Made by a program: the position numbers and the translations under genes. This document shows positions 55,237 to 63,888 of a stretch of 64,000 bases of DNA, in pieces. The stretch covers positions 62,001 through 126,000 of the forward strand of contig NZ_AUNB01000001.1 in the NCBI RefSeq assembly GCF_000714545.1, in the 5' to 3' direction. This stretch comes from Thioclava indica (GTDB lineage Bacteria > Pseudomonadota > Alphaproteobacteria > Rhodobacterales > Rhodobacteraceae). Under the pieces are notes generated by a model. It saw only the letters and a program-made list of their open reading frames with translations, made no database searches and was not told the origin of the DNA. Positions within the stretch are counted from its first letter, which is position 1. Every line of letters begins with the position of its first letter.

Positions 55237-56583
55237 ATGGCAATTGCGCTGATCACCCTCGCGGCGGGGCAAGGCACCCGTATGATGTCTGACCTCCCCA
55301 AGGTGCTTCACCAGATCGGGCGCGCACCGCTGCTGGCCCATGCGCTGGCCAGCGCGCGTAGCTTGGAGCCCGCGCGCGTGATCGTGGTGGCCGGGCATGG
55401 CGCGGATCAGGTGGGCAAGGCGGCGGTGAAAATCGCCCCCGAGGCCGAGATCGTGCTGCAAGAGGAACAGCTTGGCACCGGTCATGCCGTGGCCCAGGCC
55501 CTGCCCGCGCTGGAGGGCTTTGAGGGCCGCGTGATTGTGCTTTATGGCGACACGCCCTTCATTGCTCCCGAGACGCTGGCGCAGATGGCGGCCAGTGACG
55601 CCGCCGTGACCGTGCTGGGGTTCGAGACAGCCGATCCGGGCCGCTACGGGCGGCTTGTGACGCAAGGCGCAATGCTGGAGCGGATCGTTGAATTCAAGGA
55701 TGCAACAGATGAAGAACGCGCGATAACGCTTTGCAATTCCGGCGTTATTGCCTGTGACGCGGCACTGTTGGGCGCGCTTGTCACGGGTCTGTCCAATGAC
55801 AATGCTTCGGGCGAATATTACCTTACCGATATCGTCGCCGCCGCGCGTGCCCGAGGGCTAACAGCGCAGGTCGTGACCTGTGACGAGGCCGAAACGCTGG
55901 GCATCAACACACGCGCCGAACTCGCCCGCGCCGAGGCGCAATTCCAAGCCCGCGCCCGCGCTGAGGCGCTGGAAAACGGCGTCACGATGGTTGATCCGCA
56001 AACGGTGTATTTCGCGCTCGACACGTATCTGGGCAGCGATGTGGTGATCGGGCCCAACGTCGTATTCGGCCCCGATGTGACCGTCGAAAGCGGCGCGCAG
56101 ATCGAGGCGTTTTGCCATCTTGAGGGTTGTCATATCTCGCGCGGTGCCACCGTCGGCCCGTTTGCCCGCCTGCGCCCCGGCGCGGAACTGGCCGAGGATG
56201 TGCATATCGGCAATTTCGTCGAGGTGAAGAACTCGGTTCTTGCCGAAGGGGTCAAGGTTGGTCATCTGACCTATCTGGGCGATGCCGATATCGGCGCGCA
56301 TACCAATATTGGTGCCGGCACGGTGACGTGCAATTATGATGGCGTGATGAAGCATCGCACGGCGATTGGCGCGCAGGCGTTCATCGGGTCTGACACGATG
56401 CTAGTGGCCCCTGTTACGGTGGGCGACGGTGCGCTGACGGGCTCCGGTTCGGTCATCACCGAAGACGTGCCCGCCGATGCCATCGCGCTTGGACGCGCCA
56501 AACAAGTTAATCGAAACGGATTAGCCGGAAAACTATTTTCAAAACTGCGCGCGGAAAAAGAGCGCATGAAGAAAGGCTCGTAA
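55237..56583 (+). CDS. glmU: Bifunctional UDP-N-acetylglucosamine pyrophosphorylase / glucosamine-1-phosphate N-acetyltransferase
   Basis: Makes UDP-GlcNAc, precursor of peptidoglycan and LPS. The ATG at 55237 gives 448 residues starting MAIALITLAAGQGTRM, the nucleotidyltransferase signature (residues 8-15). The C-terminal half is a left-handed beta helix of hexapeptide repeats, with NYDGVMKHRT (acetyl-CoA/active-site region) conserved. The stop is directly followed by the glmS ATG. Confidence 0.97.
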   Translation: MAIALITLAAGQGTRMMSDLPKVLHQIGRAPLLAHALASARSLEPARVIVVAGHGADQVGKAAVKIAPEAEIVLQEEQLGTGHAVAQALPALEGFEGRVIVLYGDTPFIAPETLAQMAASDAAVTVLGFETADPGRYGRLVTQGAMLERIVEFKDATDEERAITLCNSGVIACDAALLGALVTGLSNDNASGEYYLTDIVAAARARGLTAQVVTCDEAETLGINTRAELARAEAQFQARARAEALENGVTMVDPQTVYFALDTYLGSDVVIGPNVVFGPDVTVESGAQIEAFCHLEGCHISRGATVGPFARLRPGAELAEDVHIGNFVEVKNSVLAEGVKVGHLTYLGDADIGAHTNIGAGTVTCNYDGVMKHRTAIGAQAFIGSDTMLVAPVTVGDGALTGSGSVITEDVPADAIALGRAKQVNRNGLAGKLFSKLRAEKERMKKGS

Positions 56584-58398
56584 ATGTGTGGAATCGTAGG
56601 CGTTCTTGGCAGTCATGAGGTCGCGCCGCTGCTGGTGGAAAGCCTCAAGCGGTTGGAATATCGCGGCTATGACAGCGCCGGGATCGCGACCGTTAACGAC
56701 GGCAAGCTGGATCGCCGCCGCGCGGTTGGCAAACTGGTGAACCTGTCCGATCTGCTGGTGCACGAACCACTCGCGGGCAAATCGGGCATCGGTCACACCC
56801 GCTGGGCCACCCATGGCGCGCCAACTGCGAGCAACGCGCATCCCCATCGCTCGGGGCCAGTCGCGGTCGTGCATAACGGCATTATAGAGAATTATCGCGT
56901 GCTGCGCGAGGAACTTGCGCAGGCGGGCATCTCGCCCGAGACGCAAACCGATACCGAAACCGTGGCCCAACTGACGCGGATGTTCATGGATCGTGGGATG
57001 GGTGCGAAAGAGGCCGCGATTGCCACGCTGGGCAAGCTGGAGGGGGCGTTTGCGCTGCTCTGGCTGTTTGAGGGCGAGGACGATCTGATGATCGCGGCGC
57101 GCAAGGGCAGCCCGCTGGCGATCGGGCATGGCGATGGCGAAATGTATGTCGGCTCGGATGCGATTGCGCTGGCGCCGATGACCGACCGGATCACCTACCT
57201 TGAAGAGGGCGATTACGCGATCATCACCCGCGCGGGTGCCGAGATTTTCGACGCTGCCGGACGGCGCGCCAATCGCGATGAGCAACGCATTGATCTGGGC
57301 CAGGCGCAGGTTGAAAAGGCGGGTTACAAGCATTTCATGGGCAAGGAGATTGCCGAGCAGCCCGTGGTACTGGCTGACGCTTTACGACATTATCTGCCAA
57401 AAACCGGGCTGAATCTGCCCCCGGAATTGGACTTTTCCAACATTGACCGGATTACGCTGGTCGCCTGTGGTACCGCCTTTTACGCCTGCTCGGTCGCGAA
57501 ATACTGGTTTGAGGAGTTCGCGCGCATTCCGGTTGAAATCGACGTGGCCTCGGAGTTCCGCTATCGCGAGCCGCCGCTGTCGCCGCGCAGCCTTGCGATC
57601 TTTGTCAGCCAGTCGGGCGAGACTGCCGACACGCTGGCCGCGCTGCGTTATTGCCAGGAAAAGGTCGCTAGGACCGTTGCCGTGGTGAACGTGCCGACCT
57701 CGTCCATCGCGCGGGAATGCGACATTGCGCTGCCGATCATGGCGGGGGTTGAGGTCGGTGTGGCCTCGACCAAGGCGTTTACCGCACAGCTTGTCGTGTT
57801 GGCGGTGATGGCGCTCAAGGCCGGGCGGGATCGCGATGAGCTGGACGGCCCGACGCTGGGCACGCATGCCGATACGCTGCGCGCGCTGCCGGGGCTGATG
57901 AACACCGCGCTGGCGTTGTCAGAACCGATTGCCAAGCTCGCCGAAAGCCTTGCCGAGGCACAGGATATCTTGTTCCTCGGGCGTGGGCCGATGTATCCGC
58001 TTGCCTTGGAAGGCGCGCTGAAACTCAAGGAAATCAGCTACATCCATGCCGAAGGCTATGCGAGCGGAGAGCTGAAACACGGCCCCATCGCGCTGATCGA
58101 CCGCATGGTTCCGGTGATCGTGATGGCACCGCATGACCGGCTGTTCGACAAGACCGTCTCGAACATGCAAGAGGTGATGGCGCGTCACGGGATGGTGCTG
58201 CTGGCGTCAGATTCCAAAGGGCTGGCCGAGGCAGACGAAGGCACTTGGGCGCAGTTACAACTGCCTGAAATCGCTGAGCCTTTCGCGCCGATCCTCTATG
58301 CTATTCCGGCGCAATTGCTGGCCTATCACACGGCGGTCGCCAAGGGCACCGATGTGGATCAGCCGCGCAACTTGGCAAAATCGGTGACAGTCGAATGA
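56584..58398 (+). CDS. glmS: Glutamine--fructose-6-phosphate aminotransferase (isomerising)
   Basis: Makes glucosamine-6-phosphate from fructose-6-phosphate and glutamine, the first step of amino-sugar synthesis. The 604-residue protein has the N-terminal glutaminase domain with catalytic Cys2 (MCGIVGVLG), HTRWATHG and HNGIIENY, and two SIS domains binding the sugar phosphate (SQSGETADTL and STKAFTAQL). It starts at the base after the glmU stop. No glmS ribozyme or small-RNA-type leader can be recognised, and the lack of a gap leaves no room for one. Confidence 0.98.
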   Translation: MCGIVGVLGSHEVAPLLVESLKRLEYRGYDSAGIATVNDGKLDRRRAVGKLVNLSDLLVHEPLAGKSGIGHTRWATHGAPTASNAHPHRSGPVAVVHNGIIENYRVLREELAQAGISPETQTDTETVAQLTRMFMDRGMGAKEAAIATLGKLEGAFALLWLFEGEDDLMIAARKGSPLAIGHGDGEMYVGSDAIALAPMTDRITYLEEGDYAIITRAGAEIFDAAGRRANRDEQRIDLGQAQVEKAGYKHFMGKEIAEQPVVLADALRHYLPKTGLNLPPELDFSNIDRITLVACGTAFYACSVAKYWFEEFARIPVEIDVASEFRYREPPLSPRSLAIFVSQSGETADTLAALRYCQEKVARTVAVVNVPTSSIARECDIALPIMAGVEVGVASTKAFTAQLVVLAVMALKAGRDRDELDGPTLGTHADTLRALPGLMNTALALSEPIAKLAESLAEAQDILFLGRGPMYPLALEGALKLKEISYIHAEGYASGELKHGPIALIDRMVPVIVMAPHDRLFDKTVSNMQEVMARHGMVLLASDSKGLAEADEGTWAQLQLPEIAEPFAPILYAIPAQLLAYHTAVAKGTDVDQPRNLAKSVTVE

Positions 58399-59246
58399 GC
58401 CGGAAACGCGGCAAGCGGGGCATCGCGCGCCCCCGCGCAGAGGATTTCGTGCCGCTCCCGCCCGAGGAAGAGGCGCGCCTGCGCGCCGAGGCCGAGGCCT
58501 ATGCCGCCTCGACTGCCGAATACGAAAGCTTTGCCGAACCCGAGGACGGGAGTGAACCGCTTGGCCCGCCGCCCTCGCTTGAGGATGCGATCTTTGCGTT
58601 GGAAAGCTGGCAAGACGCGGGAAAAGCGGCACAAATGGCGCAGTATCACAAGGCAGAGCGGCACTATCTGGGCATTACCAACGCCGCGATTGACGATATG
58701 GTGGCGCTGTGGCGTGGCCAGTTGGACGTTGACGGACGGGTCGATCTCGCGCGTGGGCTTTGGGACACCAACATCCACGAAGCGCGCATCGCTGCCGCCA
58801 AACTGCTGGTGCAAGCGCGGCTGCGGCCCGATCAGGCAGCGTGGGATTTGATTGCTGAATGGGTTGAGCAACTTGATGCTTGGGCGATTGCCGATCAGGT
58901 CTGCAAAGCGGGTGAAAAGCGGCTGGTGGCCGATCCTGCGCGCCTTGATCAGGTCGAGACATGGACGCAAAGCGAAAACCTCTGGGCGCGCCGTTCTGCC
59001 TTTGTGATCACACAGCCTTGGACCAAGCAACGCAGCCCCAAACCCGAAGATCTGGCCGTGCGCGAACGTGTGCTGGGCTGGGCCGAAGCACTGGCCGCAG
59101 ACCGCGATTGGTTCATTCAAAACGCTATCGCGTTCTGGCTGCGCGATCTGTCGAAAAAAGACCCCGAAAGGGTGCGGGCATGGCTGGAAACCTCGGGTGA
59201 GACGCTCAAGACTTTCGCGCGCAAAGAGGCATCTAAGTTTTTGTAA
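58395..59246 (+). CDS. DNA alkylation repair protein (AlkD-like HEAT repeat)
   Basis: A 283-residue protein whose residues about 60-283 are alpha-helical repeats like AlkD, a glycosylase for bulky N3/N7 alkylpurines (LARGLWDTNIHEARIAAAKLLVQARL, WAIADQVCKAG, ENLWARRSAFVITQPW, DRDWFIQNAIAFWLRDLSKKDPERV). The first 55 residues are a charged, Glu/Ala/Pro-rich extension not normal for AlkD. The ATG overlaps the glmS stop by 4 bases. The stop is immediately next to the stop of the convergent lyxose-isomerase-like gene, with no base between. Confidence 0.85.
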   Translation: MSRKRGKRGIARPRAEDFVPLPPEEEARLRAEAEAYAASTAEYESFAEPEDGSEPLGPPPSLEDAIFALESWQDAGKAAQMAQYHKAERHYLGITNAAIDDMVALWRGQLDVDGRVDLARGLWDTNIHEARIAAAKLLVQARLRPDQAAWDLIAEWVEQLDAWAIADQVCKAGEKRLVADPARLDQVETWTQSENLWARRSAFVITQPWTKQRSPKPEDLAVRERVLGWAEALAADRDWFIQNAIAFWLRDLSKKDPERVRAWLETSGETLKTFARKEASKFL

Positions 59247-59933
59247 CTACGAAAGAAACCTGTCGTAATCGCTGACCAAAAGATGGCGCGGCTCTGCGTC
59301 TTCTTCGATCTGCGAAAACCGCCCGATTGGGTCGCGAAAGATATTATCGGTGCGGTCGTCATTCACGGTTGAGACCTCGCCGATCAGCACATCGCCGCCC
59401 TCGCCCCAAAAGGCATGCCAGTCACCCGGACGCAGCGTCACGCTTTCGCCGGGGCGCAGATTCAACACCTCGCCCGGCGCGAAACGGCGCGGAACACCGT
59501 CGCACATCACGACCCCGCCTGCGGTTTCGTCAAACGCTCCCTGCGCGTCTGACCCGTAAAGTTCGACCGCCAGCAACGCCCCGCCCCGATTGATGATATC
59601 CTCGGCCTTAATGACATGGGTGTGCATCGGGCTGATTTGATCTTTGCGCGAAATCAACAGCTTCTCGGCATAGGCCATGCCGTGACCCGCCTGCAAATCC
59701 CGCAGATCGCCGTTGCGCAGGGTGAACAGGAACAGCCCCAGAGCGTCGAAATCGCCCTGCCCGTAATCGGTGATATCCCAGCCCATCTGCGCGTCGACCA
59801 CGCGTTGGGCTTGGGGCAATCGGGCGCGAAATTCGGCCGGGCTCCACCATGCGAAAGGGGGTAAACGAAAGCCGAATTCGAGGATCATCTCTTCGGCCTC
59901 GGCCATGATTTCATTGACGCGCGAGCGTTTCAT
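59247..59933 (-). CDS. D-lyxose/D-mannose isomerase-like cupin protein
   Basis: A 228-residue cupin starting at 59933 (MKRSRVNEIMAEAEEMILEF), chosen because the longer frame is the shadow of the next gene. The metal ligands are in ISPMHTHVIKAEDI and later HAFWGEGGD, and the segment GGALLAVELYGSDAQGAF is typical of D-lyxose ketol-isomerases. It would interconvert D-lyxose and D-xylulose. It is 19 bases after the amidotransferase gene on the same strand. Confidence 0.84.
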   Translation of the reverse strand: MKRSRVNEIMAEAEEMILEFGFRLPPFAWWSPAEFRARLPQAQRVVDAQMGWDITDYGQGDFDALGLFLFTLRNGDLRDLQAGHGMAYAEKLLISRKDQISPMHTHVIKAEDIINRGGALLAVELYGSDAQGAFDETAGGVVMCDGVPRRFAPGEVLNLRPGESVTLRPGDWHAFWGEGGDVLIGEVSTVNDDRTDNIFRDPIGRFSQIEEDAEPRHLLVSDYDRFLS

Positions 59934-59952
59934 ATCGTCTCCCGTTCTTGTT

Positions 59953-60726
59953 TCAGGCGACGCAGGCCGCGCGATGTTTGCCAGCGGCCCAATCGCGCAC
60001 CGCGTCACCAAACGCCTCAAATAATGGGCGCGAGACCGGATCCTGCGCCGCCTGCCATTCGGGATGCCATTGCACCGACAGCGTAAAGCCACGCGCGCCG
60101 CGCACCCAGATCGCCTCGGGCGTGCCATCGGGCGCGCGCCCCTCAACCACGATACGTTCGCCGGGCTGGCAAATCCCCTGCCCGTGCAGCGTGTTGGTTT
60201 CGACCTCATCCGCGCCGAAAAGCCGGGCAAATTTCCCGCCCGGTTCCAGCGAAACCATATGCCGATTGGAAAACCCGTGCGCCAAGTCGCCCTCAGGAGG
60301 CATGCGGTGGTTCATCCGCCCCGGCAATTCGCGGATCTCGGGATGAAGCGTGCCGCCCATCGCCACGTTCACTTCTTGGAAACCACGGCAAATGCCAAAG
60401 AACGGCTGACCCGTTTGCACGCAATGGCGCACAAGCGGCAGGGTGATCGCATCGCGGGCCTGATCGAATGTGCCGTGCTTTTCGGTCGCTTTCTCGCCAT
60501 ATTCGGACGGGTGCACATTGGGGCGCCCGCCGGTCAGCAGGAACCCGTCACACACCTCGCACAGCTCGGCAATCGAGAAATAGGCCGGATCAGCGGGGAT
60601 CAAAAGCGGAATACAATCAGAGACTTCGCTGATGGCTTGCGAGTTCAACTGCCCGCCCTCATGGACAGGGTAGCGATCCCCGACAAGGCCGCGATTTCCG
60701 ATAATGCCAATAACAGGTCTCGTCAT
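59953..60726 (-). CDS. Class I glutamine amidotransferase (gamma-glutamyl hydrolase / PuuD-like)
   Basis: A 257-residue peptidase C26-type enzyme starting MTRPVIGIIGNRGLVGDRYP at 60726. The catalytic triad is Cys113 (FFGICRGFQEVNV), His221 and Glu223 (VQWHPEWQ). It would hydrolyse a gamma-glutamyl compound; PuuD acts on gamma-glutamyl-GABA, but the other puu genes are absent here. It likely shares a message with the lyxose-isomerase-like gene. Confidence 0.86.
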   Translation of the reverse strand: MTRPVIGIIGNRGLVGDRYPVHEGGQLNSQAISEVSDCIPLLIPADPAYFSIAELCEVCDGFLLTGGRPNVHPSEYGEKATEKHGTFDQARDAITLPLVRHCVQTGQPFFGICRGFQEVNVAMGGTLHPEIRELPGRMNHRMPPEGDLAHGFSNRHMVSLEPGGKFARLFGADEVETNTLHGQGICQPGERIVVEGRAPDGTPEAIWVRGARGFTLSVQWHPEWQAAQDPVSRPLFEAFGDAVRDWAAGKHRAACVA

Positions 60727-60832
60727 ATTGTCCCCTTTTCCGTCCCAAGCTAGGGGCAGGCGCGCAGCGAGAAAAGGCGAAAAATGCGCAAGGGGCTGTG
60801 CATAGGGTCGCAATCGAGGCCCAACGCGCGCC

Positions 60833-61897
60833 TCAGGCCGCCAGATCGTGACGCAAGATCGCGGCTTCCGACGATTTCAGCGCGCGGCGTGCATAGGCCC
60901 CGTAGCTGAGGGGGTTTTCGGCGACTTCGGGGATGATCTCGCGCAGTCCGGCACGTTGCTCGGGGGCGATCATTTCCAGCGCGGTTGAGGCGGGGTGGAA
61001 GCTTTCTGTCTCCAGCCCGTTGGCCCAAAGAACCTCGTGGCGGTCCAGCAGCAGGTGGATGTAGTGCAGTTCTGGCATTCCGCCCTCAAAGCGGATCGAG
61101 CGGCCATTCACCAAATCGCAGGCGCGCACCAGAACCTCGTCCTCGGCGAAAAGCGCGCGCGCAGCAGGGCCGCGCAGCAGCATCCGGTGTTGGGGCGAGA
61201 CCAACAGATCGGCATCGGGGCGCTCGATCCCCAACGCGCCGCCCGAAATCCGCACCGGGCGTAAATGCGGCATCGCGTGAAGGCGCGCGCCCGAGATCCG
61301 GCGCTGGCCGATCCAGCGGATCGCTTGGGGGCCGTCATCGCGCGTGGCAACGCGGTCGCCGGGGCGTAAGGCTTCGACCGGGCGGCGACCATCGGGGGTG
61401 TTGATCAGCGTGCCGGGGGTGAAACAAATCACGCCAGCGGGACCGTTGCGCACTGATTTCGGACGCAGATCAAGCGCCCGATCCACCACCCAGAGATCGC
61501 TGTCAGCGGGCGGGATGCGGCCTGTGAACATCAGCAAGCGCGCGCCGCTATCGAGCAATTCAATTAGCGTGACGACATAAGCGTGATAGCCATCGGTCAC
61601 GGTAAAGCTTTGATTTGGGGTGTCTTCTTCGGGGATATCAAGCGGCGTGCGGCGTGCGCCCACCGCGTCCCCCAGCAAACGACGCACGACTTTGGACGCG
61701 CGTGCGCGCCGCGCCTCATCGCCCACAGCATCGCGCAAAATCAGCAAATCATTGGGACCATCAACGCGCAGCGCCTCGCCGCTCCAGCGCCAGGTTGCCC
61801 CCACCGTCACAATATCGGGCGCGGGCGACGGCGTGCCGTCGATTTCCGTCTGCGCCCATGAAATGACGAACGTGCCTTGATAGCGCGCCTTGCTCAT
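60833..61897 (-). CDS. Hint (hedgehog/intein) domain protein
   Basis: A 354-residue protein. Residues 1-150 have no recognised domain (VGATWRWSGEALRVDGPNDLLILRD and following). From Cys158 follows a Hint domain: VICFTPGTLINTPDGRRPVEALRPGDRVATRDDGPQAIRWIG, then LVSPQHRMLLRGPAA and LHYIHLLLDRHEVLWANGLETESFHP. This is the Hint_2 type common in Rhodobacteraceae. Cys158 is the residue that would start N-S acyl shift. There is no C-terminal extein, so splicing is not expected; at most cleavage or none. No signal peptide is seen. The start at 61897 is chosen for its GAGG ribosome site; 61906 is an alternative. Confidence 0.85.
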   Translation of the reverse strand: MSKARYQGTFVISWAQTEIDGTPSPAPDIVTVGATWRWSGEALRVDGPNDLLILRDAVGDEARRARASKVVRRLLGDAVGARRTPLDIPEEDTPNQSFTVTDGYHAYVVTLIELLDSGARLLMFTGRIPPADSDLWVVDRALDLRPKSVRNGPAGVICFTPGTLINTPDGRRPVEALRPGDRVATRDDGPQAIRWIGQRRISGARLHAMPHLRPVRISGGALGIERPDADLLVSPQHRMLLRGPAARALFAEDEVLVRACDLVNGRSIRFEGGMPELHYIHLLLDRHEVLWANGLETESFHPASTALEMIAPEQRAGLREIIPEVAENPLSYGAYARRALKSSEAAILRHDLAA

Positions 61898-62258
61898 CTG
61901 CCTCATTTTCGTTCAGCGGAGCCTGTTTTTCGGCCCTCATTTTACTGCTCAGGCAAAGCTAACACAGAGGAATCGTCAAAGAAATAGTTTTTGTGACGTA
62001 AAGGTAAGGCGCAACTTGGAATTTCGCCGCTTTCCGCAGCCCCCTTGTTCACGCGGTCCGATGCTGCTTGCGGCGATGCGCGCGGGCTTCACTGAAACTT
62101 GCGTATAAGTGAGCTTGCCCTAGCCCCCAACGGCCAAATTTAATGTTAGGCATTCGCAATTGCTAAGACCTGACATGCGCTGGTTAAGACGTCGATCAGA
62201 GCAACGGGAGACTGCATATTCCGATGGCTTTGCGGCACGGATCAGGGAAGGACACCCA
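61898..62258. other. Intergenic region between the Hint gene and a small exported protein gene
   Basis: About 360 bases between divergent genes, AT-richer than its surroundings in places (near 61975-62000 and 62135-62170). A short run of codons precedes 62259 in frame, but it looks like leader rather than coding sequence. I see no clear promoter, terminator or operator. Confidence 0.5.
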
Positions 62259-62591
62259 ATGACGAGACTTACGCAAATTTTCGCAGTCAGCGCCTTGGCG
62301 CTCGCCGCCGCCGCCGCTCCGGTTCTGGCCCAAAATGGCCAGCCTGGCGACATGATGCCAAGCCCAAGCAGTGGCGGACAAAACGGGGCGGATCCCGCCT
62401 ATTTCATGCCCGCCGATCCGCATCTAAGCCAGTTCGATCAGGCCCGCTTGCAGCAAATCTCGGGAACGACGGATGATCTGAGTAATCTTGGCTACGTCAA
62501 AGTGGCGGCCCTTGAGAACGCGCTCGTGCATCCCTTTGCTGCGAGCACACGCGCCCGCTTGATTTCGCAATCGCTGAACAGCGCGATCTAA
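62259..62591 (+). CDS. Small exported protein of unknown function
   Basis: A 110-residue protein starting at 62259 after an AAGGA ribosome site, with a signal peptide (MTRLTQIFAVSALALAAAAAPVLAQ). The mature part begins with a low-complexity Gly/Pro/Ser/Asn stretch and then DPHLSQFDQARLQQISGTTDDLSNLGYVKVAALENALVHPFAA, probably helical. There are no cysteines and no transmembrane segment after the signal. I do not recognise a family. Confidence 0.72.
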   Translation: MTRLTQIFAVSALALAAAAAPVLAQNGQPGDMMPSPSSGGQNGADPAYFMPADPHLSQFDQARLQQISGTTDDLSNLGYVKVAALENALVHPFAASTRARLISQSLNSAI

Positions 62592-62605
62592 ACGCGAGCG
62601 ACAAA

Positions 62606-62627
62606 GCGGCCCGCGCAAACGGGCCGC
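62606..62627. terminator. GC-rich hairpin between convergent genes
   Basis: A perfect 8-bp stem (GCGGCCCG at 62606-62613 and CGGGCCGC at 62620-62627) with a 6-base loop stands between the small exported protein gene and dps. No T run follows on either strand, so it is a likely shared but not fully canonical terminator. Confidence 0.5.
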
Positions 62628-62635
62628 CAATCACG

Positions 62636-63073
62636 TTACTTGCGCGATGATTTCATCATCCACAGCTCTTTTTCGTGCCATTCAAGACGGTCGGTCAGCA
62701 TCCCCGCCGACACCTCATCGCCCGCATCCTGCGCGGTGGTGATCGCTTCGCGCAGAGTGTCGGCCATATCGCTGTTGGCCGCGATTAGCGCATCGACCAT
62801 TGCCTCGGCGGATTGTGCGGCGGCGGGCGTCTCCCCGGCCAGCGCAACCAACTCGCTCAACGAGCCGGGCGCATAAGCCCCAAGGCAGCGGATACGTTCG
62901 GCGATCTCGTCCAGCGCCTCCCAAAGGTTCTGATACTGCTCTTCGAACAGCATATGCAGCTGGCGAAATTGCGGCCCTTCAACGTTCCAGTGATACCCGT
63001 GGGTCTGGACATAAAGGCCGAAGGTCTGGCCCAGAACATGTGTCAAGCTGTCGATATTGGATTGTTGGCTCAT
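62636..63073 (-). CDS. dps: Dps family DNA-binding/ferritin-like protein
   Basis: A 145-residue ferritin-like protein that oxidises and stores iron with peroxide, protecting DNA. The inter-subunit ferroxidase ligands of Dps are present at the right spacing: His28 (HGYHWNV), His40 (QLHMLF), Asp55 and Glu59 (LWEALDEIAER). It lacks the lysine-rich N-terminal tail of E. coli Dps, so DNA binding is uncertain. It is downstream of the peroxiredoxin gene, separated by a hairpin. Confidence 0.92.
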   Translation of the reverse strand: MSQQSNIDSLTHVLGQTFGLYVQTHGYHWNVEGPQFRQLHMLFEEQYQNLWEALDEIAERIRCLGAYAPGSLSELVALAGETPAAAQSAEAMVDALIAANSDMADTLREAITTAQDAGDEVSAGMLTDRLEWHEKELWMMKSSRK

Positions 63074-63111
63074 CGGAATTTCCTTTGTGTTTCAGGGTCG
63101 CGGGGGTGTCT

Positions 63112-63129
63112 CCGGCACATAAGTGCCGG
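63112..63129 (-). repeat. Hairpin between peroxiredoxin gene and dps
   Basis: A perfect 7-bp inverted repeat (CCGGCAC at 63112-63118 and GTGCCGG at 63123-63129) with a 4-base loop stands in the 66-base gap. No T run follows on the minus strand. It may limit read-through into dps or protect the peroxiredoxin 3' end. Confidence 0.5.
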
Positions 63130-63139
63130 GACGCAGATT

Positions 63140-63787
63140 TTAAAGCTGACGAGTCGAGAAGTACCAATCCACCGTGTTGTATCCCTCGTCAGCACGTGCC
63201 AGCGCGGCTTCGGGCGTGGCGGGCGTGGGCACGATCACCGCATCGCCGGGCTTCCAGTTTTCCGGCATCGCGCATTTGTTCTCATCCGCCGTTTGCAGCG
63301 CCACCAACAGGCGGTGAATTTCGTCAATCGAGCGCCCTGCAACCATCGGGTAGTAAACCATCGCGCGCAGCACGCCTTGCGGGTCGATGATAAAGGTCGC
63401 ACGCACCGCCGAGGTGTCAGACGCGCCGGGCTGGATCATCCCGTAATCGCGCGCCACCGTCATCGACAGGTCGGCAATGATCGGGAATTTGATCTCGGTG
63501 CCGAACTTCTCTTTGATGTTGAGCATCCAGGCGATGTGCGAATAGTGGCTGTCAATCGAGAGCCCCAGCAGCGCGGTGTTGCGGGCTGCGAAATCATCCT
63601 GCTTCTTGGCGAAGGCGATGAATTCGGTGGTGCAAACGGGCGTGAAATCAGCCGGGTGCGAGAATAGGATCAGCCACTGGCCCTTATAGGCGTCCAGCGT
63701 TTGCTGGCCATGGGTGCTGGGCGCGTCAAAGCTGGGCGCGGGGGCGTTGAGCTGGGGCATCTGCGGGGCTTGGATCGTGTCGGTCAT
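63140..63787 (-). CDS. Peroxiredoxin (Prx6-like, 1-Cys type)
   Basis: Reduces hydrogen peroxide and organic peroxides. The start at 63787 (MTDTIQAPQMPQLN) follows a GGAG site by 6 bases and gives 215 residues; 63802 is an alternative. The peroxidatic Cys52 is in HPADFTPVCTTEF with Thr49, the Prx6/AhpC-like active site, and the C-terminal arm has the Prx6 pattern CAMPENWKPGDAVIVPTP. It is divergent from a LysR-type regulator gene. Confidence 0.9.
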   Translation of the reverse strand: MTDTIQAPQMPQLNAPAPSFDAPSTHGQQTLDAYKGQWLILFSHPADFTPVCTTEFIAFAKKQDDFAARNTALLGLSIDSHYSHIAWMLNIKEKFGTEIKFPIIADLSMTVARDYGMIQPGASDTSAVRATFIIDPQGVLRAMVYYPMVAGRSIDEIHRLLVALQTADENKCAMPENWKPGDAVIVPTPATPEAALARADEGYNTVDWYFSTRQL

Positions 63788-63857
63788 CTTTTTCTCCATC
63801 AAGTCTTGGTTGCGATGAGGTAGATTTAGCGACTGGCCATTGATAAATGAAATTGAT

Positions 63858-63876
63858 TATAAAGATCGTAGTTATA
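63858..63876. promoter_or_regulatory. AT-rich dyad between peroxiredoxin and LysR-type regulator genes
   Basis: TATAA (63858-63862) and TTATA (63872-63876) are separated by nine bases in the 101-base divergent gap, giving a dyad of the size LysR-type proteins bind. In such AT-rich sequence a short dyad can arise by chance. It lies 13 bases before the regulator ATG. Confidence 0.3.
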
Positions 63877-63888
63877 GAGTAGGTGAAT

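Noticed and set aside
56540-56600. glmS ribozyme or regulatory leader upstream of glmS
   Set aside because: glmS begins at the base after the glmU stop, leaving no untranslated leader, and the preceding sequence codes for the GlmU C-terminus.
60833-61897. Intein within a host protein
   Set aside because: The Hint domain runs to near the C-terminus with no C-extein and no homing endonuclease, so it is not a splicing intein.
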